Source: JAVVFH01 sp032250585
GTDB taxonomy: Bacteria; Pseudomonadota; Gammaproteobacteria; Xanthomonadales; SZUA-36
NCBI GenBank assembly: GCA_032250585.1
Contig: JAVVFH010000106.1
Coordinates: 1-11,247 of the forward strand
DNA: 11,247 nucleotides
Reading direction: 5' to 3'
Shown here: in pieces, positions 1 to 6,553 of the stretch
Position numbering within the stretch: position 1 is the first letter of the stretch
Layout: every line of letters starts with the position of its first letter
The notes under the pieces: generated by a model
The model's database searches: none
Told to the model about the DNA's origin: nothing
The model's input: only the letters and a program-made list of their open reading frames with translations
Position numbers and translations under genes: made by a program

Positions 1-306
1 CTCTGGAAGAGGGGTCGATTCCGATACCATTCGCCGCGCTGACTGAATGAGAAGTTTTTCGAGCGAGACACGCCCGTCCCGCAAGGCCGGGATGTCTTCC
101 AGGGCCGTCTGAAGCTCTGGAGATTCAAACAGAGCCTCAATACACTTCGGGTCGCGTCGTGCCCGATCAAGGCCGATCACCTCGCAGTGTCTGAGGTAGC
201 CACGTGTCGCCCCGCCGGCATTGCCCGGGTCGGCGAGGCCGGGTGTGGCGGAAACGATAGTGGCCACCGCGAGTACCACTATGGAGGCAGTTCTAAGATT
301 AGTCAT
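1..306 (-). CDS. Small exported protein of unknown function, C-terminus cut by window edge
   Basis: Reading leftwards from an ATG at 306, the frame stays open for 102 codons to the window edge, so the true end is not seen. The start has a strong Shine-Dalgarno AAGGAG eight bases upstream, and a near-consensus promoter lies about 120 bases upstream. The N-terminus is a typical Sec signal peptide: short polar n-region (MTNLRT), hydrophobic core (ASIVVLAVATIVS), and a likely signal peptidase I site after PGLA, near residue 25. The mature part is soluble and charged, with two cysteines about 20 residues apart (in RHCEV and PKCIE) that could form a disulfide in the periplasm. I do not recognise a family. 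Nothing links it to the nucleoside genes to its right. The signal peptide, SD and promoter together make it convincing as a gene, but its function is unknown. Confidence 0.75.
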   Translation of the reverse strand, partial: MTNLRTASIVVLAVATIVSATPGLADPGNAGGATRGYLRHCEVIGLDRARRDPKCIEALFESPELQTALEDIPALRDGRVSLEKLLIQSARRMVSESTPLPE

Positions 307-368
307 GGTGTTCACTCCTTCGAATCGTTGAAGCAGCCCTGTCCGTGGGCCTGGTTACACTTAGAACC

Positions 369-417
369 TTGCACCAGCCGCAGCTGTCCTCAGCCATCAT
401 CCGGGGTGCTGGTGCAA
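369..417. repeat. Inverted repeat (10-bp perfect arms) in the leader of the exported-protein gene
   Basis: TTGCACCAGC at 369-378 is matched by its exact reverse complement GCTGGTGCAA at 408-417, with 29 bases between. The arms begin only a few bases downstream of the predicted minus-strand transcription start near 421. The element could be a hairpin in the 5' untranslated RNA or two half-sites for a regulator. No T-run follows on either strand, so it is not a simple intrinsic terminator. Confidence 0.5.
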
Positions 418-427
418 TGTTCATCAA

Positions 428-456
428 CTTATAGTCAATGGTGAAAAAATTGCCAA
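428..456 (-). promoter_or_regulatory. Sigma-70 type promoter for the exported-protein gene
   Basis: On the minus strand, TTGGCA (451-456, five of six matches to TTGACA) is followed by exactly 17 bases and then TATAAG (428-433, five of six matches to TATAAT). Transcription would start near 421 and give a leader of about 115 bases before the ATG at 306. This is the best promoter match in the window. It is inferred from sequence only. Confidence 0.6.
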
Positions 457-549
457 ACGAAGAACTTGTCTTTCGGGCTCGCGTTCAGATAGGCCAGAAT
501 TGGCTCGAATGAGCGCGGGAAGTCGCGCCAACAACCCATAAGCGGGGCA

Positions 550-750
550 ATCACGACCCGGCGCGAAAGCAGTCTGACGATCATCCTGAGTGTCGCGCTG
601 TGGGGCAGCCTGTGTTTCGCCGATCTGCCGGCGGACGGGATACAGCAATTTGCGAATTTCGACGAGTGTCGTCTGACGAGCGGGCAGCTGATTGCACCCT
701 GTCGTATCGGCTATCGCACTTACGGCACATTGAATGACGACGGCGGCTAA
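550..750 (+). pseudogene. Remnant of an exported alpha/beta hydrolase (homoserine acetyltransferase-like), N-terminal part only
   Basis: The plus frame is open from 493 to a TAA at 748-750 but holds no ATG, GTG or TTG. From 550 it encodes a good signal peptide (basic TTRRESS, hydrophobic LTIILSVALWGS, cleavage near CFA|D). Then come NFDECRLTSGQLI and CRIGYRTYGTLN, which resemble the N-terminus of MetX-like alpha/beta hydrolases, where a strand-rich F.LESG...YRT.GTLN segment precedes the catalytic domain. The codon at 550 is ATC, which could be a mutated ATG. The reading stops just after GTLN, before the nucleophile region, and overlaps the last four bases of yjjW, which is complete. I infer a decayed gene left by a deletion that joined it to the 3' end of yjjW. 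The family call rests on about 35 residues recalled from memory. Confidence 0.5.
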
Positions 751-1613
751 ACGTAAACCGCAGGTGTAACAACGTTACGAAGGCCTGCGGCACGAAGGCG
801 CCTGGCGACCGCATCGACTCCGGCTTTCGGCATCTTCTCCCAGGCCCGCGCCGCGCCGCGCACCCCGTGAAGCTGGTACGCGTTCAGTTTTACCCGGACG
901 TCCTCTCCCAGTGCCAGCACGAAGCGGATAAGTGCATCGACCTCCGGCTCGCGGTCGGTTTTTCCGGGAACCAGCAGGTAGCGAAGTTCGTACAGCTTGC
1001 CGGCTGCCTGCACCACCCTGGCCGACTGCAGGCTGGGCAGGTTGCTGCCGCCGGTCAGCGCCCGGTGCAGGGACTCCGAAAACGCCTTCACGTCGAGCAT
1101 CACGCCGTCCGTTACCGCCAACAGCTGCTTCCAGCGCGATGCACCGAGCTGGCCGTTGCTGTCGACAAAGCAGCTGAGACCGGCCAGCTCCGGATCGTTC
1201 CGGATGGCCTGAAACAGCCGGCAGACGAACTCGAGCTGCAGTGTCGCCTCGCCGCCGGAAACCGTCACTCCGTTGAGAAACGGCCTGCGCGGGCGAATGA
1301 GGTCGAGAAGCTCCACCACGCTGAACTGCCGGACCATCGGGTTGGCGCTGATCGGGCATTTCACAAGGCAGGCATCGCATTGATCGCAGTTCAGGGGGTC
1401 GAAGGCGATCCGTCCGTCAACCATCGACAAGGCATTCGCGTGGCAGGCCGCCACGCATTCGCCGCAGTGATTGCACAGGCCGATGGTGTGGGGATTGTGG
1501 CAAGCCAGGCAGCTCAGATTGCAGCCCTGCAAAAAAATGACAAAGCGGTTGCCCGGGCCGTCAACGCAGGAATAACTCAGTATTTTACTGACCGTAGCCA
1601 GGCCGGAGCTCAT
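747..1613 (-). CDS. yjjW: YjjW family glycyl radical enzyme activase (radical SAM)
   Basis: This 288-residue protein should reductively cleave S-adenosylmethionine in the cytoplasm to install the glycyl radical on YjjI. The radical-SAM cluster motif is GCNLSCLACHNP (C31, C35, C38). It is followed by an inserted two-cluster ferredoxin-like domain with cysteines at 47/50/53/57 and 76/79/82/86, each spaced CX2CX2CX3C, as in activases of the PflA/YjjW type. The GGE motif (SGGEA, about 119-123) would contact the SAM amino group. The sequence aligns along its whole length with E. coli YjjW as I remember it, including VSKI...SCVDGPG at the start and a short hydrophobic C-terminus. The ATG at 1613 lies inside the end of yjjI (29-nt overlap) behind GGTGGG, so translation is probably coupled. 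No terminator is visible after its TAG. Confidence 0.93.
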   Translation of the reverse strand: MSSGLATVSKILSYSCVDGPGNRFVIFLQGCNLSCLACHNPHTIGLCNHCGECVAACHANALSMVDGRIAFDPLNCDQCDACLVKCPISANPMVRQFSVVELLDLIRPRRPFLNGVTVSGGEATLQLEFVCRLFQAIRNDPELAGLSCFVDSNGQLGASRWKQLLAVTDGVMLDVKAFSESLHRALTGGSNLPSLQSARVVQAAGKLYELRYLLVPGKTDREPEVDALIRFVLALGEDVRVKLNAYQLHGVRGAARAWEKMPKAGVDAVARRLRAAGLRNVVTPAVYV

Positions 1614-3120
1614 GACCCACCACGCGTGGCTGGCGCTCGAGAATACCGACGTTGTCGGCGGCTTCCGCCCCCAGCACCGTGGTATTGATTCGCGAACCCT
1701 GCAGCCGCCTGAATTTTTTGATGTCGGATAATCGGACCATGAATCCCGTCACGCGCACCAGGTCGTTGCCGGCGACGTTGGCGGTAAATTCGCGGAAACC
1801 GGTGGCCAGCGCGCCCTTGCAGAGCTGCAGCAGCGCCTGCGGATTGTCCTTGATCGTCTCATCCAGCGTCAGGATCTCACTGATGCCGGCGGCATAGTAA
1901 CGGTGATGCGGCGACAGTGCCTGCACGTGCGTGACCGGATCGGGCTCTTTACCGTAGGGAATGCGCACGCCGGGCGTGGCGTCGATATCGATGCTCAGGC
2001 CGGCCTGCGAATGCAGCATGGCGCGCCCGCGCCAGACATTCTGCATGGGCCGCCCGTCGACCGCATCCGCCAGTGCCCGGGAAATTTTTACACCGAGCGC
2101 GTTTGCGGTCTCGTCGCCTCCGTATTGACCCGTGCGCCCTTCCTTTTCCTGCAGGATATTGACGGCTTCAGCCATGGCGAAGATTCCGAACATGGCCGTG
2201 AAACGATCGCGCTCTATCCAGCCTTCCTCGACGAGGAAGCTCGCAAAAAAATTTGACTGCTTGAACAGATAATCGATGCGGCTTTCGGCCAGGCGGAAGT
2301 TCAGCTCTACGTAGGTCGGCAGCACACGGGTGAAGAAATCGGCTTCGCCTGCTGAGCGCAGGGCCACCTCCTTCAGGTTGAGTCGGGTCAGCGTCGATGC
2401 GCCGCCCGCAATCGGCAGCGCGTTGTAGCAGCTCACGATACCGTAGCCGCGTTCATCGAAGCTTTGTGCGTGCAGCGGGTGATTGGCAATATGCGGCTTT
2501 GAACACTCGACGATGTTGTTGGTCGCCATGGCGAGTATTTCATCGCTGCTCGACGCCGGGTCATAGCAGAACGTCAGGTTGGGGGCAATCTGCTTCAGTT
2601 CCGCATCAACCCGCAATATGGCGCGGGCCACCCGGTTATCGGTCGGCCCGATGTTGGCGTGCATGAACGCATCCGGCAGCGTGCGGTCGAGGTAACGCCA
2701 GAACAGGCGGAGCTTGCGGTATAGCTCATCGTCGCTGACGCCTTCGCAAAACGGCAACAAAAGCTCGTCAAGCTGGCCGATGTACACCGGCATACCGGTG
2801 ATCGACGGCACTTGGTGATAGGCGATCATCAACACGTTGATCGCCTCGTCCAGCGATTGCGGTTTGTCCAGCTCGAGGTATTCGCTGCCGTTGGCGAGCA
2901 CGACGCGATAGTCGGGCAGGACGTAACGCGGCCGGTGAGGCGCGTGCCCCTCGTACATGTCGCAGATGACGCGTTCGTCGAGCGCTTCTCGCGTCGCCGT
3001 ATCCAGCGACGGGTACGGCAGCATGTTTTCAGCCTCCAGGGCGAGATAATGCGCCTTCTGAGCAGGGCTCAGAGTCGGATCCGTTACGATGCACTGCAGT
3101 TTGTTGAGCTGTTCCTGCAT
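1585..3120 (-). CDS. yjjI: YjjI family glycyl radical enzyme
   Basis: This is a 511-residue cytoplasmic glycyl radical enzyme, close in length and sequence to E. coli YjjI (about 516 residues). The C-terminal glycyl-radical segment is NDLVRVTGFMVRL, with the radical on Gly459. The usual Tyr after this Gly is Phe here. A central YGIVSCYN segment (Cys231) is the likely thiyl-radical cysteine. Other shared stretches are FMHANIGP, CSKPHIAN, LTLDETIK and NPQAL. I chose the ATG at 3120, preceded by ACGGGG, because it matches the E. coli N-terminus. An in-frame ATG at 3177 would add 19 weakly conserved residues without a well-placed SD. The enzyme needs YjjW, encoded by the overlapping next gene. 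Its substrate is not settled to my knowledge. In E. coli the pair neighbours deoCABD, and here it is divergent from nucleoside catabolism genes, so a nucleoside- or pentose-derived substrate is my inference. It would be oxygen-sensitive once activated. Confidence 0.93.
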   Translation of the reverse strand: MQEQLNKLQCIVTDPTLSPAQKAHYLALEAENMLPYPSLDTATREALDERVICDMYEGHAPHRPRYVLPDYRVVLANGSEYLELDKPQSLDEAINVLMIAYHQVPSITGMPVYIGQLDELLLPFCEGVSDDELYRKLRLFWRYLDRTLPDAFMHANIGPTDNRVARAILRVDAELKQIAPNLTFCYDPASSSDEILAMATNNIVECSKPHIANHPLHAQSFDERGYGIVSCYNALPIAGGASTLTRLNLKEVALRSAGEADFFTRVLPTYVELNFRLAESRIDYLFKQSNFFASFLVEEGWIERDRFTAMFGIFAMAEAVNILQEKEGRTGQYGGDETANALGVKISRALADAVDGRPMQNVWRGRAMLHSQAGLSIDIDATPGVRIPYGKEPDPVTHVQALSPHHRYYAAGISEILTLDETIKDNPQALLQLCKGALATGFREFTANVAGNDLVRVTGFMVRLSDIKKFRRLQGSRINTTVLGAEAADNVGILERQPRVVGHELRPGYGQ

Positions 3121-3325
3121 GTTTTTCCCCGTGCCTTCGGATGATCTGTCAAGGATAGCCGAGGCGCTGACGTTCATGTAAGCAAATTTGCGAAAGCTTG
3201 CCTTTCCTTATTGAAACATCACACGCGAACCGCCGCAGCCAGACCATCCCTCGACCCTATTGTATACTGCCCCGTCACGGCCGCCGAGAGCCAGGTCACG
3301 TGGCACCCGTAAATGGAACCGACAA
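3121..3325. promoter_or_regulatory. Divergent control region between yjjI and the nucleoside hydrolase operon
   Basis: These 205 bases separate two divergent starts and must carry promoters for both. A plus-strand -10-like TATACT (3263-3268) overlaps a minus-strand -10-like TACAAT (3259-3264), but neither has a convincing -35, which suggests activator dependence. A perfect 10-bp palindrome GCAAATTTGC lies at 3182-3191 and could be an operator. It resembles a PurR box lacking the central CG, so I do not assign it to PurR. Confidence 0.35.
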
Positions 3326-4273
3326 ATGAGCCAAAGAAAAATCATTATCGATTGCGATCCCGGCCAGGACGACGCGGTCATGCTGTTGATGGCGCTGGCC
3401 TCACCCGAGGATTTCGACATCCTCGGCATCACCACCGTGGCCGGTAACGTGCCGCTGCAGCTCACCCAACGCAACGCGCGCCTGGTTTGCGATCTGGCAG
3501 GGCGTAATGATGTACCGATTTACGCCGGCTGCGACCGGCCGTTGGCGCGCGAACTCGTGACGGCCGAATTCGTGCACGGTCAAACCGGTATCGATGGCAT
3601 GGACATTCGTCCGCCGCAAACACCGATACAGGCCCGGCACGCCGTCGATTTCATCATCGAAACCCTGACCGTACCGGGCGGCGATCCCGTAACCCTGGTT
3701 CTGACCGGGCCGCTGACCAACCTCGCCACCGCGATGGGGAAGCGGCCCGACATCGTGCCGCGAATTGCGGAAATCGTGTTGATGGGCGGGGCGATGCGCG
3801 AAGGCGGCAACGCCACCCCCTCGGCCGAGTTCAATATTTACGTTGATCCGCAGGCTGCGCAGACCGTCATCCAATGCGGCCGCCCGATCAGCGTCGCCGG
3901 GCTGGATGTGACCCACCAGGCACTGGTCAGGCAGGACTGCCTGGCCCGATTGCGCGCGCTGGGTACCCGCGCCACCACCGCGACGGTCGGCATGCTGGAA
4001 TTTTTCAACCGCTACGACCGCGAGAAATACCACAGCGAGGGCGCGCCGCTGCACGACCCCTGCACCATCGCCTACCTGCTCCAGCCTTCACTGTTCCGGG
4101 GCAAGCTTTGTAATCTCGAAATCGAGACCGAGTCCGAGCTGACCGCAGGCCATACGGCGGTGGACTTCTGGCAGGTGACCGGCCGCCCGGCCAATGTCAA
4201 CTGGTTGTATGAAGTGGATGCCCGCGGGTTCTTCGATTTGTTGATCGACCGACTGTCCCGCTTGAGGGACTGA
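3326..4273 (+). CDS. Ribonucleoside hydrolase, IunH family (RihA/RihB-like)
   Basis: This cytoplasmic enzyme hydrolyses the N-glycosidic bond of ribonucleosides to free base and ribose. It has 315 residues, as usual for the family. The calcium- and ribose-binding motif IIIDCDPGQDDA is at the N-terminus (Asp9, Asp11, Asp15, Asp16). VAGN follows at about 38-41, VHGQTGIDG at about 83-91, LTGPLTN, AEFNIYVDP at about 167-175, and the C-terminal HDPCTIAYLL with His243 and Asp244. The last motif is closer to pyrimidine-preferring RihA/RihB than to RihC, so I lean to cytidine/uridine. The ATG at 3326 places the DxDPGxDD motif as in E. coli. A longer reading from a TTG at 3260 adds a non-homologous Arg-rich leader and is unlikely. 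The stop codon overlaps the SD of the ribokinase gene 13 bases on, so the two form an operon. The ribose product is the natural substrate of that kinase. Confidence 0.93.
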   Translation: MSQRKIIIDCDPGQDDAVMLLMALASPEDFDILGITTVAGNVPLQLTQRNARLVCDLAGRNDVPIYAGCDRPLARELVTAEFVHGQTGIDGMDIRPPQTPIQARHAVDFIIETLTVPGGDPVTLVLTGPLTNLATAMGKRPDIVPRIAEIVLMGGAMREGGNATPSAEFNIYVDPQAAQTVIQCGRPISVAGLDVTHQALVRQDCLARLRALGTRATTATVGMLEFFNRYDREKYHSEGAPLHDPCTIAYLLQPSLFRGKLCNLEIETESELTAGHTAVDFWQVTGRPANVNWLYEVDARGFFDLLIDRLSRLRD

Positions 4274-4286
4274 AGGAGCACGATGA

Positions 4287-5141
4287 ATGAGCAGTGTGAG
4301 CATTGCCGTGGTGGGCTCGGTCAACCTGGACCTCGTCGCCCGGATCGAGCGATTTCCCTTCCCGGGCGAGACGCTGACCGACGCGGTCGTGTCCCGCCAC
4401 CCGGGTGGCAAGGGCGCCAACCAGGCACTGGCGGCCCAGCGCCTGGGCGCCCATGTGTCTTTGGCAGCCTGCGTCGGTGACGACCCCACGGCCGACGAAG
4501 CCCTCGCCCCGCTGGCCGCCGCCGGCGTCGACCTGAGCCATTGCCGGCGCCTGCAGGACATCAACTCCGGGCTGGCGCTGATCCTGGTTTCCGCGGAAGG
4601 CGAAAACCAGATCGTGGTGGCACCCGGGGCCAATGCCGAGTTTTCAGCGGACCGGCTGGCGCTGCCGGCCGCCGACGCGGTGATCGCCCAGCTGGAAATC
4701 CCGGTGGAGACGGTGCTGAGCCTGGCGCAAAATTCCTCCGGTTTGTTCTGCCTCAACGCCGCGCCGGCCAAGCCGGTGCCCCGTGCCTTGCTGGACCGGA
4801 CCGACCTGTTGATCGTCAACGAAGTGGAAGCACGCGCGCTCGGAGCGGATCTCGACGACTATGCCGGCTGGCTCGCCGTGACCTACGGCGCGCAGGGTGC
4901 GGTGCTGCGCCGTGGTGGCCATGAAGTCGCCACGGCACAGCCGCCCGCGGTGGAGGTCGTCGACACCATCGGAGCCGGCGACGCGTTCACCGCGGCCCTG
5001 GTCGTCGGCATGGTTTCGGGACTGACGCCCCAGCGCGCACTGCAGCGCGCCTGCCTGGTCGGGGCGCTGACCACCACCCGCGCGGGCGCACAATCATCCC
5101 CGCTGCTGGCGGAAGTGTTGCAGGCGGAAGGCGGCGGCTGA
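4287..5141 (+). CDS. rbsK: Ribokinase, PfkB family
   Basis: This enzyme phosphorylates ribose to ribose 5-phosphate with ATP in the cytoplasm, which is the step needed after nucleoside hydrolysis. Visible motifs are GSVNLDL (10-16, sugar contact), HPGGKGANQA (38-47, PfkB signature 1), VNEVEA (177-182) and DTIGAGDAFTAAL (226-238, signature 2) with Asp232 as catalytic base. A C-terminal TTTRAGAQSS matches the monovalent-cation and closing region of ribokinases. At 284 residues it is shorter than E. coli RbsK (309). Most of the loss, about 15 residues, lies between VNEVEA and YGAQGAV. AAGGAG, eight bases before the ATG, overlaps the hydrolase stop, so translation is tightly linked. A related activity such as deoxyribokinase cannot be excluded from sequence alone, but the context favours ribose. 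Confidence 0.85.
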   Translation: MSSVSIAVVGSVNLDLVARIERFPFPGETLTDAVVSRHPGGKGANQALAAQRLGAHVSLAACVGDDPTADEALAPLAAAGVDLSHCRRLQDINSGLALILVSAEGENQIVVAPGANAEFSADRLALPAADAVIAQLEIPVETVLSLAQNSSGLFCLNAAPAKPVPRALLDRTDLLIVNEVEARALGADLDDYAGWLAVTYGAQGAVLRRGGHEVATAQPPAVEVVDTIGAGDAFTAALVVGMVSGLTPQRALQRACLVGALTTTRAGAQSSPLLAEVLQAEGGG

Positions 5142-5207
5142 CCCCCTGCAGCCCGCCCCCGCCTGTCGGTCCCCCGTTGCCGTATTGAATCGGATTGGAG
5201 CATAAAG

Positions 5208-6431
5208 ATGGAACCTTTTATTCCGCTGCTGGGCATGGCGGCACTGATCGCGATCGGCGTGGCCTTTTCGAAGGACCGGCGCGCCATCAAACCGCGCACC
5301 GTGGCGTCCGCCTTCCTGCTGCTCGTTGGCGTGGCCGCCACGGTATTGTTCCTGCCCCAGGGCAAGGCGATGTTGACCACCGCCGGCGCAGGCGTGCAGT
5401 GGGTGATCAACTACTCCTATGTCGGCATCTCCTTCCTGTTCGGCGACCTGGCGACCGACAAGGTCGGCTTCGTGTTCGCCCTGCGCATTCTGCCTATCAT
5501 CATCTTTTTCTCGGCCCTGATGGCGGTGCTCTACCACATCGGCGTCATGCAATGGGTCGTGCGGATCATCGGCGGTGCATTCCAACGCATCATCGGCACG
5601 CGCCGGGTGGAATCATTCTGCGCGGCGGCCAACATATTCGTCAGCCAGGCCGAAGCCCCGCTGGTGGTGCGGCCCTACATCAAGTCCATCAGCGATTCGC
5701 AGCTGTTCGCGATCATGGTGACCGGCATGGCCACGGTCGCCGGATCGATGCTGGCCGGCTACGCCGCAATGGGCATCCGCATCGACTACCTGGTTGCCGC
5801 CAGTGTCATGGCGGCACCCGCCGGCCTGTTGATGGCAAAAATCCTCTACCCCGACACGGGGGAGACGAACGATCCCGGCGCCGTGGAGGTAATCATCGAA
5901 ACCGAGGAACGCTCCGCCAACATCATCGCCGCGGTGGCCGAAGGTGCCGCCAACGGCACCCGCATCGCAGTCAACGTGGGCGCCATGCTCATCGCGTTTA
6001 TCGCCTTGCTGTCGCTACTGAACGGGCTATTCGGCCTGTTGGGATCGCTGTTTGGCTACGAAGGCCTGACCTTTGAAGGCGTCCTGGGCTACCTGTTCGC
6101 GCCCATTGCCTGGTTGATGGGTGTGCGCTGGGAAGACGCGCAGGTGGTCGGCAACCTGATCGGTAAGAAAACCATCCTCAATGAATTCGTCGCCTACGTC
6201 GATTTCGTTCAGATCAAAGACACCATTAGCGAACATTCCCAGGCGGTCGTGACCTTCGCCTTGTGCGGTTTCGCCAATATTGCCTCGATCGCCGTGCTGG
6301 TGGGCAGCCTCGGGGCGATCGCCCCCGGCCGGCGTGAAGACGCCGCGCGGCTCGGCCCGCGGGCGATCGTCGCCGCCACGCTGGCCAACCTGATGAGCGC
6401 CACGCTGGCGAGCTTTTTCCTGGCCCTTTGA
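5208..6431 (+). CDS. Concentrative nucleoside transporter, NupC/CNT family
   Basis: This is a 407-residue inner-membrane symporter that takes up nucleosides with H+ or Na+. The order is an N-terminal helix pair (about 4-50), a gate region with RILPIIIFFSALMAVLY (about 93-109), the substrate motif SQAEAPLVVRPY (146-157), a central charged loop (about 215-237, DTGETNDPGAVEVIIE), and a C-terminal transport domain with NEFVAYVDF (325-333) and CGFANIASI (353-361). Glu149, Glu326, Phe355, Asn357 and Ser360 fall where Vibrio CNT uses residues to bind nucleoside. Ser-Gln in SQAEA matches the pyrimidine-type human CNT1 pattern as I recall it. GGAG sits seven bases before the ATG. The gene starts 66 bases after ribokinase with no terminator between, so it probably belongs to the same operon. 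Confidence 0.93.
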   Translation: MEPFIPLLGMAALIAIGVAFSKDRRAIKPRTVASAFLLLVGVAATVLFLPQGKAMLTTAGAGVQWVINYSYVGISFLFGDLATDKVGFVFALRILPIIIFFSALMAVLYHIGVMQWVVRIIGGAFQRIIGTRRVESFCAAANIFVSQAEAPLVVRPYIKSISDSQLFAIMVTGMATVAGSMLAGYAAMGIRIDYLVAASVMAAPAGLLMAKILYPDTGETNDPGAVEVIIETEERSANIIAAVAEGAANGTRIAVNVGAMLIAFIALLSLLNGLFGLLGSLFGYEGLTFEGVLGYLFAPIAWLMGVRWEDAQVVGNLIGKKTILNEFVAYVDFVQIKDTISEHSQAVVTFALCGFANIASIAVLVGSLGAIAPGRREDAARLGPRAIVAATLANLMSATLASFFLAL

Positions 6432-6476
6432 GCACCGGGAACCCGGATGATCGTCAACGCCCGCAACGGCTGGAAC

Positions 6477-6517
6477 AAAAAAGGCCGGATGCATTGTGAC
6501 CATGCACCCGGCCCTTT
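6477..6517. terminator. Intrinsic terminator between convergent genes, strongest for the receptor gene
   Basis: A hairpin pairs 6479-6494 with 6502-6517 (14 of 16 positions, G+C-rich core GGCCGG/CCGGCC, 7-base loop). Read on the minus strand it is followed by six Ts (6482-6477), an ideal terminator for the TonB-dependent receptor gene ending at 6554. On the plus strand only three Ts close the stem, so it may also end the transporter transcript but less efficiently. Confidence 0.85.
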
Positions 6518-6553
6518 GATCGCAGTAAAGCCGCGAATCAATTTCCGCCGCGG

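Noticed and set aside
438..512. 24-codon plus-strand reading starting ATGGTGAAAAAATTG
   Set aside because: No SD, overlaps the minus-strand promoter, and no recognisable peptide.
867..1688. 273-codon open frame on the plus strand
   Set aside because: It lies antisense to yjjW and the end of yjjI, whose family motifs are unambiguous. Its translation shows no recognisable domain and is explained by codon bias in G+C-rich DNA.
3121..3177. Longer yjjI start at the ATG at 3177
   Set aside because: The extra 19 residues do not match E. coli YjjI and no SD is well placed. The ATG at 3120 fits better, though the longer form cannot be fully excluded.
3211..3235. Possible FNR or CRP box upstream of yjjI (TTGAAACATCACAC)
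   Set aside because: Only one half-site resembles either consensus and the spacing of the other half is wrong.
3260..3325. N-terminal extension of the nucleoside hydrolase from a TTG start
   Set aside because: It adds an Arg/Pro-rich leader absent from the family and overlaps promoter-like sequence; the ATG at 3326 gives the usual N-terminus.
5195..6076. 293-codon open frame on the plus strand overlapping the transporter gene
   Set aside because: A +1/+2 shadow of the CNT gene. The translation is Arg/His/Gly-rich low complexity, while the transporter frame has a proper SD and family motifs.
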